Translations under genes and position numbers: made by a program
Shown: positions 1-6,886 of the stretch, piece after piece
How positions within the stretch are numbered: position 1 is the first letter of the stretch
How the letters are laid out: the number at the start of each line of letters is the position of its first letter
DNA from: Azonexus sp.
GTDB taxonomy: Bacteria; Pseudomonadota; Gammaproteobacteria; Burkholderiales; Rhodocyclaceae
Assembly (NCBI GenBank): GCA_023150195.1
Contig: JAKLLI010000076.1
Location: 1-7,776 of the forward strand
Length of the DNA stretch: 7,776 nucleotides
Direction: 5' to 3'
Notes under the pieces: model-generated
What the model was told of the DNA's origin: nothing
Database searches by the model: none
The model's input: only the letters and a program-made list of their open reading frames with translations

Positions 1-94
1 GGGGCCGGGGGGGCGTACCCATCTGGTGAGTCCTGCCATGGCTGCTGCTGCCGCGATTGCCGGCCGATTTGCCGATGTGCGGGAAGTGCTTTGA
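1..94 (+). CDS. leuC: 3-isopropylmalate dehydratase large subunit, C-terminal end (partial)
   Basis: Only the last 30 codons are inside the window, read in the frame that starts at base 2 and ending with TGA at 92-94. The tail contains [20 protein letters not shown], which matches the typical C-terminus of LeuC, the [4Fe-4S] subunit that isomerises 2-isopropylmalate to 3-isopropylmalate with LeuD. The catalytic and cluster-binding parts lie upstream and cannot be judged. The identification rests on this ending plus leuD and leuB downstream. The stop codon overlaps the Shine-Dalgarno of the next gene, which starts 11 bases later. Confidence 0.88.
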   Translation, partial: GPGGRTHLVSPAMAAAAAIAGRFADVREVL

Positions 95-105
95 GAGGGC
101 GTGCC

Positions 106-321
106 ATGCGTTTGATTTCCCTGTTGCTTCTGAGTGTCTTGCTGGCAGCCTGCAATACGGCGGCTGGCGTCAAGAAGGATGTCGCCATCGGTGCGGAAAA
201 AACCGGTGAGGCCATTCAGAAGGGTGGGGAAGCCGTGGGCGAAGCATTGAACAAGACCGGTGAGGTCGTCGGCGGTACCCTCAAAAAAGGTGGGGAAGCC
301 GTGCAGAAAGTGGTGAATTAA
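106..321 (+). CDS. Entericidin-like small lipoprotein between leuC and leuD
   Basis: This 71-residue protein starts at ATG 106. An AGAGG at 94-98 lies seven bases upstream and overlaps the leuC stop. A TTG at 91 would extend it by five codons but would lack this ribosome binding site. Residues 1-15 form a short lipoprotein signal peptide (Arg2, a Leu-rich core), and LAAC at 13-16 is a clear lipobox with the lipidated Cys at 16. Asn at +2 is not an inner-membrane retention signal, so outer-membrane sorting is likely. [11 protein letters not shown] after cleavage resembles the start of the entericidin A/B family, cell-envelope lipoproteins known mainly from the E. coli ecnAB antidote/toxin pair. 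The protein is longer than typical entericidins (about 40-50 residues) because the C-terminal half is built of 11-residue repeats. Its role here is unknown, and nothing shows toxin or antidote activity. The stop TAA shares its last base with the leuD ATG. Confidence 0.85.
   Translation: MRLISLLLLSVLLAACNTAAGVKKDVAIGAEKTGEAIQKGGEAVGEALNKTGEVVGGTLKKGGEAVQKVVN
220..318 (+). repeat. Three tandem 11-codon repeats in the lipoprotein gene
   Basis: Residues 39-49 ([11 protein letters not shown]), 50-60 ([11 protein letters not shown]) and 61-71 ([11 protein letters not shown]) align as three consecutive 11-residue units that run exactly to the C-terminus. A shorter related stretch, KTGEAIQ, precedes them at 32-38. 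At DNA level the bases 220-237 and 286-303 are identical except for one, and ACCGGTGAGG occurs at 202-211 and 256-265. The Lys-x-Gly-Glu-(Ala/Val)-(Val/Ile) pattern suggests an amphipathic helix of 11-residue periodicity, as in LEA-type or apolipoprotein-type helices. That structural reading is inference. Confidence 0.8.
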
Positions 322-959
322 TGGATAAGTTTGTTCGTCTGGAAGGCTTGGTCGCGCCGCTGGATCGCAGCAATGTCGATACCGATGCGATTATTCCGAA
401 GCAGTTTCTGAAATCCATCAAGCGTTCGGGTTTTGGTCCAAATGCCTTTGATGAATGGCGTTATATGGACGTCGGGCAGCCTGGCCAGGATTGTGCCGGT
501 CGCCCGAAAAATCCCAATTTCGTTCTGAACCAGCCGCGGTATCAAGGAGCGGAAGTGCTGCTGACGCGCGCCAATTTCGGCTGTGGCAGCTCGCGTGAAC
601 ATGCGCCTTGGGCGCTGCTGGATTATGGGTTCAAGGCGATCATCGCCGAATCCTTTGCCGATATTTTCTTCAATAACTGCTTCAAGAACGGCATTTTGCC
701 GATTGTCTTGCCGGTTACTGAAATCGAGGCGCTGGTGCAGCAGGTGGAAGCAACGCCCGGTTACAAACTGGTGGTCGATCTGCCGGCGCAAGTGGTATTG
801 CGCCCCGATGGGCATGGCATTCCGTTCCAGATCGATGCCTTCCGCAAGGAATGCCTGATCAATGGGTGGGACGATATCGGGCTGACCTTGCGTCATGCAG
901 AAAAAATCCGTGAGTTCGAAGAAAAACGTCGCATCAGCCAACCCTGGCTGTTTGCCTGA
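321..959 (+). CDS. leuD: 3-isopropylmalate dehydratase small subunit
   Basis: LeuD pairs with LeuC in the cytoplasm to convert 2-isopropylmalate to 3-isopropylmalate, the second committed step of leucine synthesis. The 212-residue length is normal for the bacterial LeuD type (about 200). The signature [14 protein letters not shown] is at residues 86-99, in the swivelling aconitase C-terminal-like domain. The N-terminus has [16 protein letters not shown] at 15-30, as expected for the family, and [19 protein letters not shown] follows the signature at 110-128. The ATG overlaps the TAA of the lipoprotein gene by one base (TAATG), with only a weak GGTG-type ribosome site at 312-315, so translation probably depends on ribosomes finishing the lipoprotein. 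No missing residue or truncation is seen. Confidence 0.97.
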   Translation: MDKFVRLEGLVAPLDRSNVDTDAIIPKQFLKSIKRSGFGPNAFDEWRYMDVGQPGQDCAGRPKNPNFVLNQPRYQGAEVLLTRANFGCGSSREHAPWALLDYGFKAIIAESFADIFFNNCFKNGILPIVLPVTEIEALVQQVEATPGYKLVVDLPAQVVLRPDGHGIPFQIDAFRKECLINGWDDIGLTLRHAEKIREFEEKRRISQPWLFA

Positions 960-971
960 GGGGGAGACTTC

Positions 972-2024
972 ATGAAAATTTGTGTTTTGCCGGGTGACGG
1001 CATTGGTCCGGAAATCACTGCCGAAGCCGTTCGCGTGCTCAAGGCGCTGGATGTTCCGTTTGAAATGGAAGAAGGTCTGTTGGGTGGTGCTGCGGTCGAC
1101 GCAACCGGTGTGCCTTATCCGGAAGCGACGCAAAAGCTGGCGCGTGAAGCCGACGCCATCCTGCTGGGTGCGGTCGGTGGTCCGAAATGGGATAACTTGC
1201 CCCGTGAACAGCGCCCCGAGCGTGGCTTGCTGGGTATTCGCAAGGATCTGAACCTGTTCGCCAATTTGCGTCCCGCCATCCTTTATCCGGAATTGGCCAA
1301 TGCCTCCACGCTCAAGCCGGAAGTGGTTGCCGGGCTGGATATTCTGATTGTGCGCGAGTTGACCGGTGATATCTACTTCGGACAACCGCGTGGCGTGCGT
1401 GAAGAAAATGGCGAGCGCGTCGGCTTTAACACCATGGTGTACAGCGAGTCCGAAATTCGCCGGATTGGCCACGTGGCCTTCCAGGCGGCGCAAAAGCGTA
1501 ACAAGCAACTGTGTTCGGTCGACAAGATGAATGTGCTGGAATGCACCCAGCTCTGGCGCGATGTCATGATCGAAATCAGCAAGGACTATCCGGATGTCGA
1601 ACTCAGCCACATGCTGGTCGACAATGCGGCCATGCAGCTGGTCAAGGCGCCGAAACAGTTCGACGTGATGGTCACCGGCAATATGTTCGGTGACATTCTC
1701 TCGGACGAGGCCTCAATGCTCACCGGTTCCATTGGCATGCTGCCGTCGGCTTCGCTGGATGATAAAAACAAGGGGCTGTACGAGCCCTCGCACGGATCAG
1801 CACCGGATATCGCGGGCAAGGGCGTTGCCAATCCGCTGGCGACCATTCTTTCCGCTGCAATGATGTTGCGGTACACCTTCAATCTCGAAGCGCAGGCGCT
1901 GCGTATCGAAAATGCGGTCAAGAAGGTGCTGGCTCAGGGATATCGCACCGGCGATATCTACGAGCGCGGGACCAATAAGGTTGGAACGAAAGAAATGGGC
2001 GATGCCGTATTGGCGGCGCTGTAA
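972..2024 (+). CDS. leuB: 3-isopropylmalate dehydrogenase
   Basis: LeuB oxidatively decarboxylates 3-isopropylmalate with NAD+ to give 2-ketoisocaproate, the third leucine-specific step. The 350-residue length fits the family. Visible family features are PGDGIGPEI at 7-15, substrate-binding arginines at 90, 100 and 128, the catalytic Tyr135 in ELTGDIYFG, Lys185 in SVDKMNVLE, and metal-binding Asp217, Asp241 and Asp245 (HMLVDNAA and GDILSDEAS). [11 protein letters not shown] with Asp279 is the form expected for NAD+ rather than NADP+ preference. These roles follow from the known IPMDH family by motif, not by alignment run here. The start ATG has a strong GGGGGAG at 960-966 directly after the leuD stop, 12 bases from stop to start, so it belongs to the same transcript. 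Confidence 0.97.
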   Translation: MKICVLPGDGIGPEITAEAVRVLKALDVPFEMEEGLLGGAAVDATGVPYPEATQKLAREADAILLGAVGGPKWDNLPREQRPERGLLGIRKDLNLFANLRPAILYPELANASTLKPEVVAGLDILIVRELTGDIYFGQPRGVREENGERVGFNTMVYSESEIRRIGHVAFQAAQKRNKQLCSVDKMNVLECTQLWRDVMIEISKDYPDVELSHMLVDNAAMQLVKAPKQFDVMVTGNMFGDILSDEASMLTGSIGMLPSASLDDKNKGLYEPSHGSAPDIAGKGVANPLATILSAAMMLRYTFNLEAQALRIENAVKKVLAQGYRTGDIYERGTNKVGTKEMGDAVLAAL

Positions 2025-2050
2025 AAAGATTTTTCACGGAGAGTGATGAG

Positions 2051-3184
2051 ATGAAAAAGGTTGGTCTGGTCGGTTGGCGTGGCATGGTGGGTTCCGTGCT
2101 GATGCAGCGCATGGTCGAAGAGGGCGATTTTGCCCACATTGATCCGGTGTATTTCTCCACGTCCGCTGCGGGTGGCAAGGCGCCGGTGTTTGGTGGCAAG
2201 GAAGCTTCCCTGCCCTTGCAGGATGCGTCTTCGGTCGACGCACTGACGCAGTGCGAAATCATCATCACCTGCCAGGGTGGCGACTACACCAAGGAAGTTT
2301 TCCCCAAGCTGCGCGCTGCCGGCTGGAATGGTCACTGGATTGACGCGGCCTCTGCGCTGCGCATGGCGGATGATGCGGTGATCATCCTTGATCCGGTCAA
2401 CATGAACGTGATCAAGGATTCGCTCGCCAAGGGCGGCAAGAACTGGATCGGTGGTAATTGCACGGTTTCCCTGATGCTGATGGGGCTGGGTGGCCTGTTC
2501 CAGAACGATCTGATTGAATGGGCAACCTCCATGACCTATCAGGCGGCCTCCGGTGCCGGAGCGCAGAACATGCGCGAACTGATTGCGCAAATGGGTACGA
2601 TCCACGCGTCCGTGGCCGATCTGCTGGCTGATCCTGCCTCAGCCATTCTCGACATCGACCGCAAGGTGGCCGAAACCATTCGGTCCGACAGTTTTCCCAA
2701 GAAGAATTTCCGCAATACGCCGCTGGCCGGCTCGCTCATTCCCTGGATTGATGTGCCGGTGGAAAATGGTCAGTCCAAGGAAGAGTGGAAGGGGGGGGCA
2801 GAGTGCAACAAGATTCTCGGCCGCCCGGCATTCCGTTCTGCCGGCTCCATCCCGATTGATGGCCTGTGCGTGCGCATCGGCGCCATGCGTTGCCACAGCC
2901 AGGCACTGACCATCAAGCTCAAAAAGGATGTGCCGCTGGATGAAATCAGTGACATGCTGGCCAAGGCCAATCCGTGGGCCAAAGTCGTGCCGAATGATCG
3001 CGAAATCTCCGAGCGCGAGCTGACACCGGCTGCCGTGACCGGCACCCTGACCGTGCCCGTGGGGCGTCTGCACAAGATGGCGATGGGTCCGGAATATCTG
3101 GCCGCCTTTACCTGTGGCGACCAATTGTTGTGGGGTGCCGCCGAACCGCTGCGTCGCATGCTGCGTATTTTGCTGGATGCCTGA
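2051..3184 (+). CDS. asd: Aspartate-semialdehyde dehydrogenase
   Basis: Asd reduces 4-aspartyl phosphate with NADPH to aspartate semialdehyde, the branch point to lysine and diaminopimelate and to homoserine, threonine and methionine, so it also feeds peptidoglycan. The 377-residue protein is the long Gram-negative type (E. coli about 367). The nucleotide-binding loop GWRGMVGSV is at residues 8-16, the nucleophile Cys137 in GGNCTVS, and a conserved active-site segment [16 protein letters not shown] follows. Arg275 and His282 in [13 protein letters not shown] match the substrate Arg and catalytic His. [13 protein letters not shown] and [17 protein letters not shown] near the end are family hallmarks. 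GGAG at 2038-2041 serves the ATG, 26 bases after leuB, so co-transcription with leu genes is likely. A run of eight G lies in the gene at 2791-2798 and is in frame. Confidence 0.97.
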   Translation: MKKVGLVGWRGMVGSVLMQRMVEEGDFAHIDPVYFSTSAAGGKAPVFGGKEASLPLQDASSVDALTQCEIIITCQGGDYTKEVFPKLRAAGWNGHWIDAASALRMADDAVIILDPVNMNVIKDSLAKGGKNWIGGNCTVSLMLMGLGGLFQNDLIEWATSMTYQAASGAGAQNMRELIAQMGTIHASVADLLADPASAILDIDRKVAETIRSDSFPKKNFRNTPLAGSLIPWIDVPVENGQSKEEWKGGAECNKILGRPAFRSAGSIPIDGLCVRIGAMRCHSQALTIKLKKDVPLDEISDMLAKANPWAKVVPNDREISERELTPAAVTGTLTVPVGRLHKMAMGPEYLAAFTCGDQLLWGAAEPLRRMLRILLDA

Positions 3185-3201
3185 GTTGTTAAGTCGTTTC
3201 G

Positions 3202-3225
3202 TCACCCGGGTGTCAGTCCGGGTGA
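3202..3225 (+). terminator. GC-rich hairpin after asd, possible weak terminator or attenuator
   Basis: TCACCCGG at 3202-3209 pairs perfectly with CCGGGTGA at 3218-3225. Two G-U pairs could extend the RNA stem inward to a GUCA loop. It sits 17 bases after the asd stop, a natural place to end the leu-asd transcript. Only TT followed by AACC comes after it, so the U-tract of a classical intrinsic terminator is missing. It may instead act as a 3' stabilising stem or a partial terminator. Confidence 0.45.
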
Positions 3226-3272
3226 TTAACCTGATGGAATATGCGCATGTCCCGGCTAGAAGCAGGTTTAGC

Positions 3273-3300
3273 TTGCATTGCTAAGTCCATGATGTTAATT
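3273..3300 (+). promoter_or_regulatory. Weak candidate sigma70-type promoter for fimV
   Basis: TTGCAT at 3273-3278 and TTAATT at 3295-3300 are separated by 16 bases and lie about 50 bases before the fimV ATG, in the AT-richest part of the asd-fimV gap. Each box keeps only about half of the consensus positions, so this is a guess from position and composition. fimV may also be read through from asd. Apart from this and the hairpin after asd I see nothing definite in the 168-base gap. Confidence 0.2.
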
Positions 3301-3352
3301 TGAAACTCCCGAATCACACGCCCAGGGCTTGGCCGTGAACGAAAAAAATCGC

Positions 3353-6229
3353 ATGAAATTCAAGAAACGCACAGCCGCGTTGGCTGTGGCCTCCTGTTTG
3401 TCCATGACGCCCTGGGTGGCCGAGGCCGCCGGGCTGGGTCGACTGACGGTGCTTTCCAGTCTGGGGCAGCCGTTGCGGGCAGAAATGGAAATCGCGGCGT
3501 CCAAGGACGAACTGGCGGCGATGACTGCAAGGCTTGCGCCGGTGGAGGTCTTCAAGCAGGCGGGAGTCGATTACGCGGCTTCGCTGAATGAATTGCGGTT
3601 TACGGTCGAAAAACGGGCCAAAGGCAAAGCCGTCGTCAAGGTGTCGTCCTCGCGTCCGGTCAACGAGCCTTTTCTCGATTTTCTCGTTGAGTTGAACTGG
3701 CCCTCCGGGCGTCTCGTTCGCGAGTACACCTTCCTGCTGGACCCGCCGGAAATGGCACAGGGTAAGGCGGTCCGTTCCGTCGCTGATGCCAAGATCGTCG
3801 ACACCGTTCGCACCACCGACAAGAAGCCCGCCGTGCCAGCCAGCCGACCCCAGGTTGGCCCGGCAGTTGCCCCAGCCGTGGCGTCTGTGCCGGAAAAGGC
3901 CGCCAAGCCGGAAGCCAAGACGGAAGGCACGCATGTCGTCGAGCGTGGCGAAACGCTGCGCCGGATTGCCGCCAATAACCGTTATGCCGGCGTGACGCTG
4001 GAGCAGATGCTGGTCGGTATCTACAAGCACAACCGCGGCGCATTCCTTGAAGGGGATATCAACCGGATCAAGACCGGAGCGATCCTCAATATGCCGGACA
4101 AGGCCGCTGTCGAGGCGGTACCGGAAAACGAAGCGCGCAACATCTACATCACGACGGGCGATTTCAACGCCTATCGAAAGAAGTTGGCCGCTGCCGCTGC
4201 TGCGGCGCCTGCGAAAGCGGCACCGGCGCCGCAGGCGACTTCCGGCAAGATTGCACCCAAGGTTGAAGAAACCATGCCAGCGGTGGATGCCGCCAAGGAT
4301 CAGGTCAAGGTTGGCAAGGCGGATCTGGCTGGCCAGCAGGCCAGCGATGCTGATCGTCTAGCCAAGGACAAGGCGCTGCTGGAAGCGCAGCAGCGGGTGA
4401 GCATGCTTGAGAAAAATGTGGACGAGCTGCAAAAGCTGCTCGAACTCAAGAATGCGAAGCTGGCCGAAATGGAGAAATCCCGCGAGGCGCCTGGCACTTC
4501 TGTGCCGCCCCCTGTTGTCGCCGCCCCCGTGGAGCCGGTTAAGCCAGCCGAGCCGCCAGTTGCCCCGGCACCAGTGGCAGCGCCTGCCGAAGCCCCTGCC
4601 GCTACGCCCGCACCGGTTGAGCCGCCTGCTGCCGCACCTGCGCCTGAACCCAAGGCGGCGCCGGCGACTGATCCGGACGAAGATGAGGTCGAGGAACCCG
4701 GGCTGCTGGACACCTTGCTGGCTGATCCCTTGCCTTTGGCGGGTGGCGCTGCATTGATTGCGTTGGTTGCTGGCGGTTTGATGTATCGCCGTCGTCGCGC
4801 CCAATCGGTCGCATTTGAAACCACGGCAGCTCCGAATCCCTCCAGTCTGGGACCCAATTCGGTCTTCCAGATGACGGGCGGCGAAAGTGTCGATACGGGC
4901 CATACTTTGGCGCAGACCGGTGATTTCAGCCAGGCTGGTCCGGGTTCGATTGATACCGACGAGGTCGATCCGGTCGCCGAGGCCGATGTGTACATGGCTT
5001 ACGGCCGTGATGCGCAGGCGGAAGAGATCCTGCTCGAAGCCATGCAGAAAGACCCGCAGCGTCTGGCGATTCATGCCAAGCTGGCTGAAATCTATGCCAA
5101 CCGCGGTAGTGTCAAACAATTCGAAACCTTGGCCAGCGAGTTGTATGCGCAAACCGGTGGCCGCGGCCCGGAATGGACCAAGGTCGCAGCGCTGGGTGCC
5201 AAGCTGGTGCCGGGCAACCCGCTGTATTCCGCCATCACGCATGTGGATACCTCCGTGGAAGCGGGTGAAACGTTCCAGGAAGCGCCGACAGCCTTCGCAC
5301 CCGAGCCGGTGCCGGCGCCGGTTGAAGACGTCATTCCTGAGCCGCTGGTCCTCGACGAACCCAATCATCTGGCCGATGATGCGCCGCTGGAATTCGAATT
5401 GCCGCCCGTCGCATTCTCGCCGCCGGAGCCGGTTACGGACGTGGTGGACGAAGCGCCTTATGTCGATACCTTCGTGACGGCAGAACCCTTGCCTGATGAT
5501 GGTGAAGCCCTCGATTTTGACTTGGCCAGCATCAGCTCTGGCGTTTCTTCCCAGGTGCAGGCGGCGGATTTCTCCACGGGTTCGTTGACCCAGCAAATCA
5601 GTCTGGATGATGCGCCCGCGTTGCCTGGCGACCTGGACGACGAGCCCTTGGCAATGGATGAATTGCCTGAGCCAGCGAGGGAATTTTCTCCCGAGGGTAC
5701 GCTGATTGTGCCGACGGGGCTGTATGACTCAGCTGTTGCGCCTCAGGATCTGGGGAGCGGGGACTGGAGCGACCAGCAGGAAAAGACCGTGGTGCTTTCC
5801 GAAGAAAGCGTTGCTGACGATTTCGATAATCCCGAACTGGTCAGCACCGTCGTGAATCCGGTGATGGCAGACGACGAGAGCGATTCTCTTGATTTCGACG
5901 TCAAGCTGAGCGACTCGGTTTTCCTCGGTCAACCGATGGCGGTGCCGGAATTTGACATGGGTTCGATCAATCTCGACCTGGCTGCCGAGCCATCGGCGAC
6001 GTCTGGCGTTGAGGAGAGCGCACCGGATGCAGAGTTGCCGGCTGATACATCAGAGGTGGTTCGCGACGCCAATTGGGAAGAGGTGAATACCAAGCTGGAT
6101 CTGGCCAAGGCGTACGAAGACATGGGGGATCTGGAAGGTGCCCGCGAACTGCTCGAGGAAGTGCTGGCTGATGGATCGCCGGATCTGGTTGCGCAGGCCG
6201 AATCTGTCCTGGGCCGTATTGGTCGATAA
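3353..6229 (+). CDS. fimV: FimV/HubP-family polar hub protein
   Basis: Numbering is from ATG 3353 (958 residues). Residues 1-26 form a signal peptide (KFKKR, hydrophobic core, VAEA-A). Residues 27-133 are the FimV N-terminal domain (GLGRLTVLSSLGQPLRAE). A LysM peptidoglycan-binding domain lies at about 192-249. A coiled coil at 334-378 precedes a Pro/Ala-rich linker, a membrane helix at 460-478 and a basic RRRR stop. The cytoplasmic part is acidic, with a TPR-like segment at 543-603 and a FimV C-terminal helix pair at 911-958 (TKLDLAKAYEDMGDLEGARE). Family members bridge peptidoglycan and cytoplasm at the pole and support type IV pilus or type II secretion assembly, twitching or polar organisation. 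Which of these applies here is unknown. The start is uncertain: GTG 3335 has AGGG at 3324-3327, and TTG 3329 is also in frame, while ATG 3353 lacks a clear ribosome site. Confidence 0.93.
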   Translation: MKFKKRTAALAVASCLSMTPWVAEAAGLGRLTVLSSLGQPLRAEMEIAASKDELAAMTARLAPVEVFKQAGVDYAASLNELRFTVEKRAKGKAVVKVSSSRPVNEPFLDFLVELNWPSGRLVREYTFLLDPPEMAQGKAVRSVADAKIVDTVRTTDKKPAVPASRPQVGPAVAPAVASVPEKAAKPEAKTEGTHVVERGETLRRIAANNRYAGVTLEQMLVGIYKHNRGAFLEGDINRIKTGAILNMPDKAAVEAVPENEARNIYITTGDFNAYRKKLAAAAAAAPAKAAPAPQATSGKIAPKVEETMPAVDAAKDQVKVGKADLAGQQASDADRLAKDKALLEAQQRVSMLEKNVDELQKLLELKNAKLAEMEKSREAPGTSVPPPVVAAPVEPVKPAEPPVAPAPVAAPAEAPAATPAPVEPPAAAPAPEPKAAPATDPDEDEVEEPGLLDTLLADPLPLAGGAALIALVAGGLMYRRRRAQSVAFETTAAPNPSSLGPNSVFQMTGGESVDTGHTLAQTGDFSQAGPGSIDTDEVDPVAEADVYMAYGRDAQAEEILLEAMQKDPQRLAIHAKLAEIYANRGSVKQFETLASELYAQTGGRGPEWTKVAALGAKLVPGNPLYSAITHVDTSVEAGETFQEAPTAFAPEPVPAPVEDVIPEPLVLDEPNHLADDAPLEFELPPVAFSPPEPVTDVVDEAPYVDTFVTAEPLPDDGEALDFDLASISSGVSSQVQAADFSTGSLTQQISLDDAPALPGDLDDEPLAMDELPEPAREFSPEGTLIVPTGLYDSAVAPQDLGSGDWSDQQEKTVVLSEESVADDFDNPELVSTVVNPVMADDESDSLDFDVKLSDSVFLGQPMAVPEFDMGSINLDLAAEPSATSGVEESAPDAELPADTSEVVRDANWEEVNTKLDLAKAYEDMGDLEGARELLEEVLADGSPDLVAQAESVLGRIGR

Positions 6230-6248
6230 CTTCTCTTGACGTTTTCAG

Positions 6249-6282
6249 TGCTGGCGGCCCCAATCGGGGCCGCCAGCATTTT
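6249..6282 (+). terminator. Strong rho-independent terminator after fimV
   Basis: TGCTGGCGGCCCC at 6249-6261 pairs without a mismatch with GGGGCCGCCAGCA at 6266-6278 around a four-base AATC loop, and TTTT follows at 6279-6282. It begins 19 bases after the fimV stop. The 13-bp GC-rich stem with a T run is the classical intrinsic terminator form, although the T run is short. The stem is symmetric, but AAAAC on the left (as the complement of GTTTT at 6241-6245) would also allow some function on the opposite strand. Confidence 0.85.
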
Positions 6283-6283
6283 C

Positions 6284-6287
6284 GGAG
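6284..6287 (+). promoter_or_regulatory. Shine-Dalgarno that fixes the start of the EcfT-like gene
   Basis: GGAG lies eight bases before GTG 6296 and only one base after the T run of the preceding terminator. A TTG at 6236 in the same frame would make the protein 20 residues longer, but it would translate through the terminator stem and has no such site, so GTG 6296 is the better start. Confidence 0.75.
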
Positions 6288-6295
6288 TCTTCTTC

Positions 6296-6886
6296 GTGCA
6301 TCCCTCGGCCTTGCTCTTGTTGTGGACAGTTGGTGCGCTGGGCACGCAGCATATTTCGCATCCATTAACGTACTTGTTGGTTGCACCGCTTTTCCTTCAG
6401 CGCGGTGCATTCTCGCACTGGCTGGCGTTTCTCAAGCGCACTCGCATCCTGCTGCTCAGCTTGTGGCTGATCCTTGCCTACCACACCCCGGGAGAGGCGC
6501 TGGCCGGCAGTGATTGGGCACCCACCTACGAGGGGGTCGTCGAGGCCAATCTGCATGCCTTTCGCCTGATTGTCCTGCTGGCCTGTGTGGCTTGGCTCTT
6601 TCTGCGTTTGGGTCATTCGGGGCTGGTTGCAGCCTTGTGGGGACTTTTGCGTCCCTTTATGGCATGGGGGTTGGATGCCGAGCGTCTGGTCGTACGCTTG
6701 TCGTTGGTACTCGGGCATCTGGAAAAACCCTTGCCCAAAGGGGCGTGGCGCCGGATATTGCAGGGCAGCGCTGACCCTGTGGCGGGGAGGCAGACGATCC
6801 TGGTCAATGTTCCCCCCCTGGCTTGGCGAGATCTGGCGCTCCCGCTTGCGGCGTCGATGGTATTAATCGTGGGAGTGAATGGGTGA
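6296..6886 (+). CDS. Polytopic membrane protein resembling EcfT/CbiQ transporter component
   Basis: The 196-residue protein, from GTG 6296, is strongly hydrophobic. Likely membrane segments are near residues 4-20, 24-34, 50-62, 89-105, 109-124 and 179-194. HPLTYLLVAPL at 22-32 is like the opening of EcfT/CbiQ proteins, and the order of a TPGEAL loop, an FRLIVLL helix, LLRPFMAWGLDAERLVVRLSL at 117-137 and a long basic cytoplasmic stretch at 141-180 also follows that fold. In ECF transporters this T component joins two ATPases to a vitamin- or metal-binding S component in the inner membrane. I do not see clear Ala-Arg-Gly/Ser coupling motifs, and no ATPase or S gene is near, so function is open. 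It overlaps truA by four bases, which suggests coupled translation. Hypothetical membrane protein is the safe alternative name. Confidence 0.7.
   Translation: MHPSALLLLWTVGALGTQHISHPLTYLLVAPLFLQRGAFSHWLAFLKRTRILLLSLWLILAYHTPGEALAGSDWAPTYEGVVEANLHAFRLIVLLACVAWLFLRLGHSGLVAALWGLLRPFMAWGLDAERLVVRLSLVLGHLEKPLPKGAWRRILQGSADPVAGRQTILVNVPPLAWRDLALPLAASMVLIVGVNG
6872..6875 (+). promoter_or_regulatory. Shine-Dalgarno that fixes the truA start
   Basis: GGAG, inside GGGAG at 6871-6875, lies seven bases before GTG 6883. It is within the last codons of the preceding membrane-protein gene. It supports GTG 6883 over the in-frame ATG at 6823, which would add 20 residues (including VDGINRG) unlike any TruA N-terminus. 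Confidence 0.75.

Noticed and set aside
318..1610. 430-codon open frame on the - strand across leuD and leuB
   Set aside because: It lies entirely opposite two well-supported genes and shows no recognisable family. Long antisense frames are expected in GC-rich coding DNA.
3241..3248. Palindrome ATGCGCAT in the asd-fimV gap as a possible operator
   Set aside because: An eight-base palindrome without extended arms or a second copy is expected by chance.
4520..4680. Repetitive Pro/Ala-rich DNA in fimV considered as a tandem repeat
   Set aside because: It is low-complexity linker coding without a fixed repeat unit, and is common in FimV proteins.
4300..4995. Ser/Gly/Ala-rich - strand frame over the FimV linker
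   Set aside because: The composition is the antisense of a Pro/Ala-rich linker and membrane helix, and no motif or start context supports it.
4358..5596. 412-codon open frame on the - strand across the middle of fimV
   Set aside because: It is opposite a clear FimV with signal, linker, membrane helix and TPR segment. Its Arg/Gly/Gln-rich content mirrors the Pro/Ala/Asp codons on the + strand.
6236..6295. Longer N-terminus for the EcfT-like protein from TTG 6236
   Set aside because: It would translate through a strong terminator stem and lacks a ribosome site, while GTG 6296 has GGAG at the right spacing.
6823..6882. Longer N-terminus for TruA from ATG 6823
   Set aside because: The extra 20 residues are unlike TruA. 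GTG 6883 has GGGAG upstream and begins at the conserved RIALGLEYRG.
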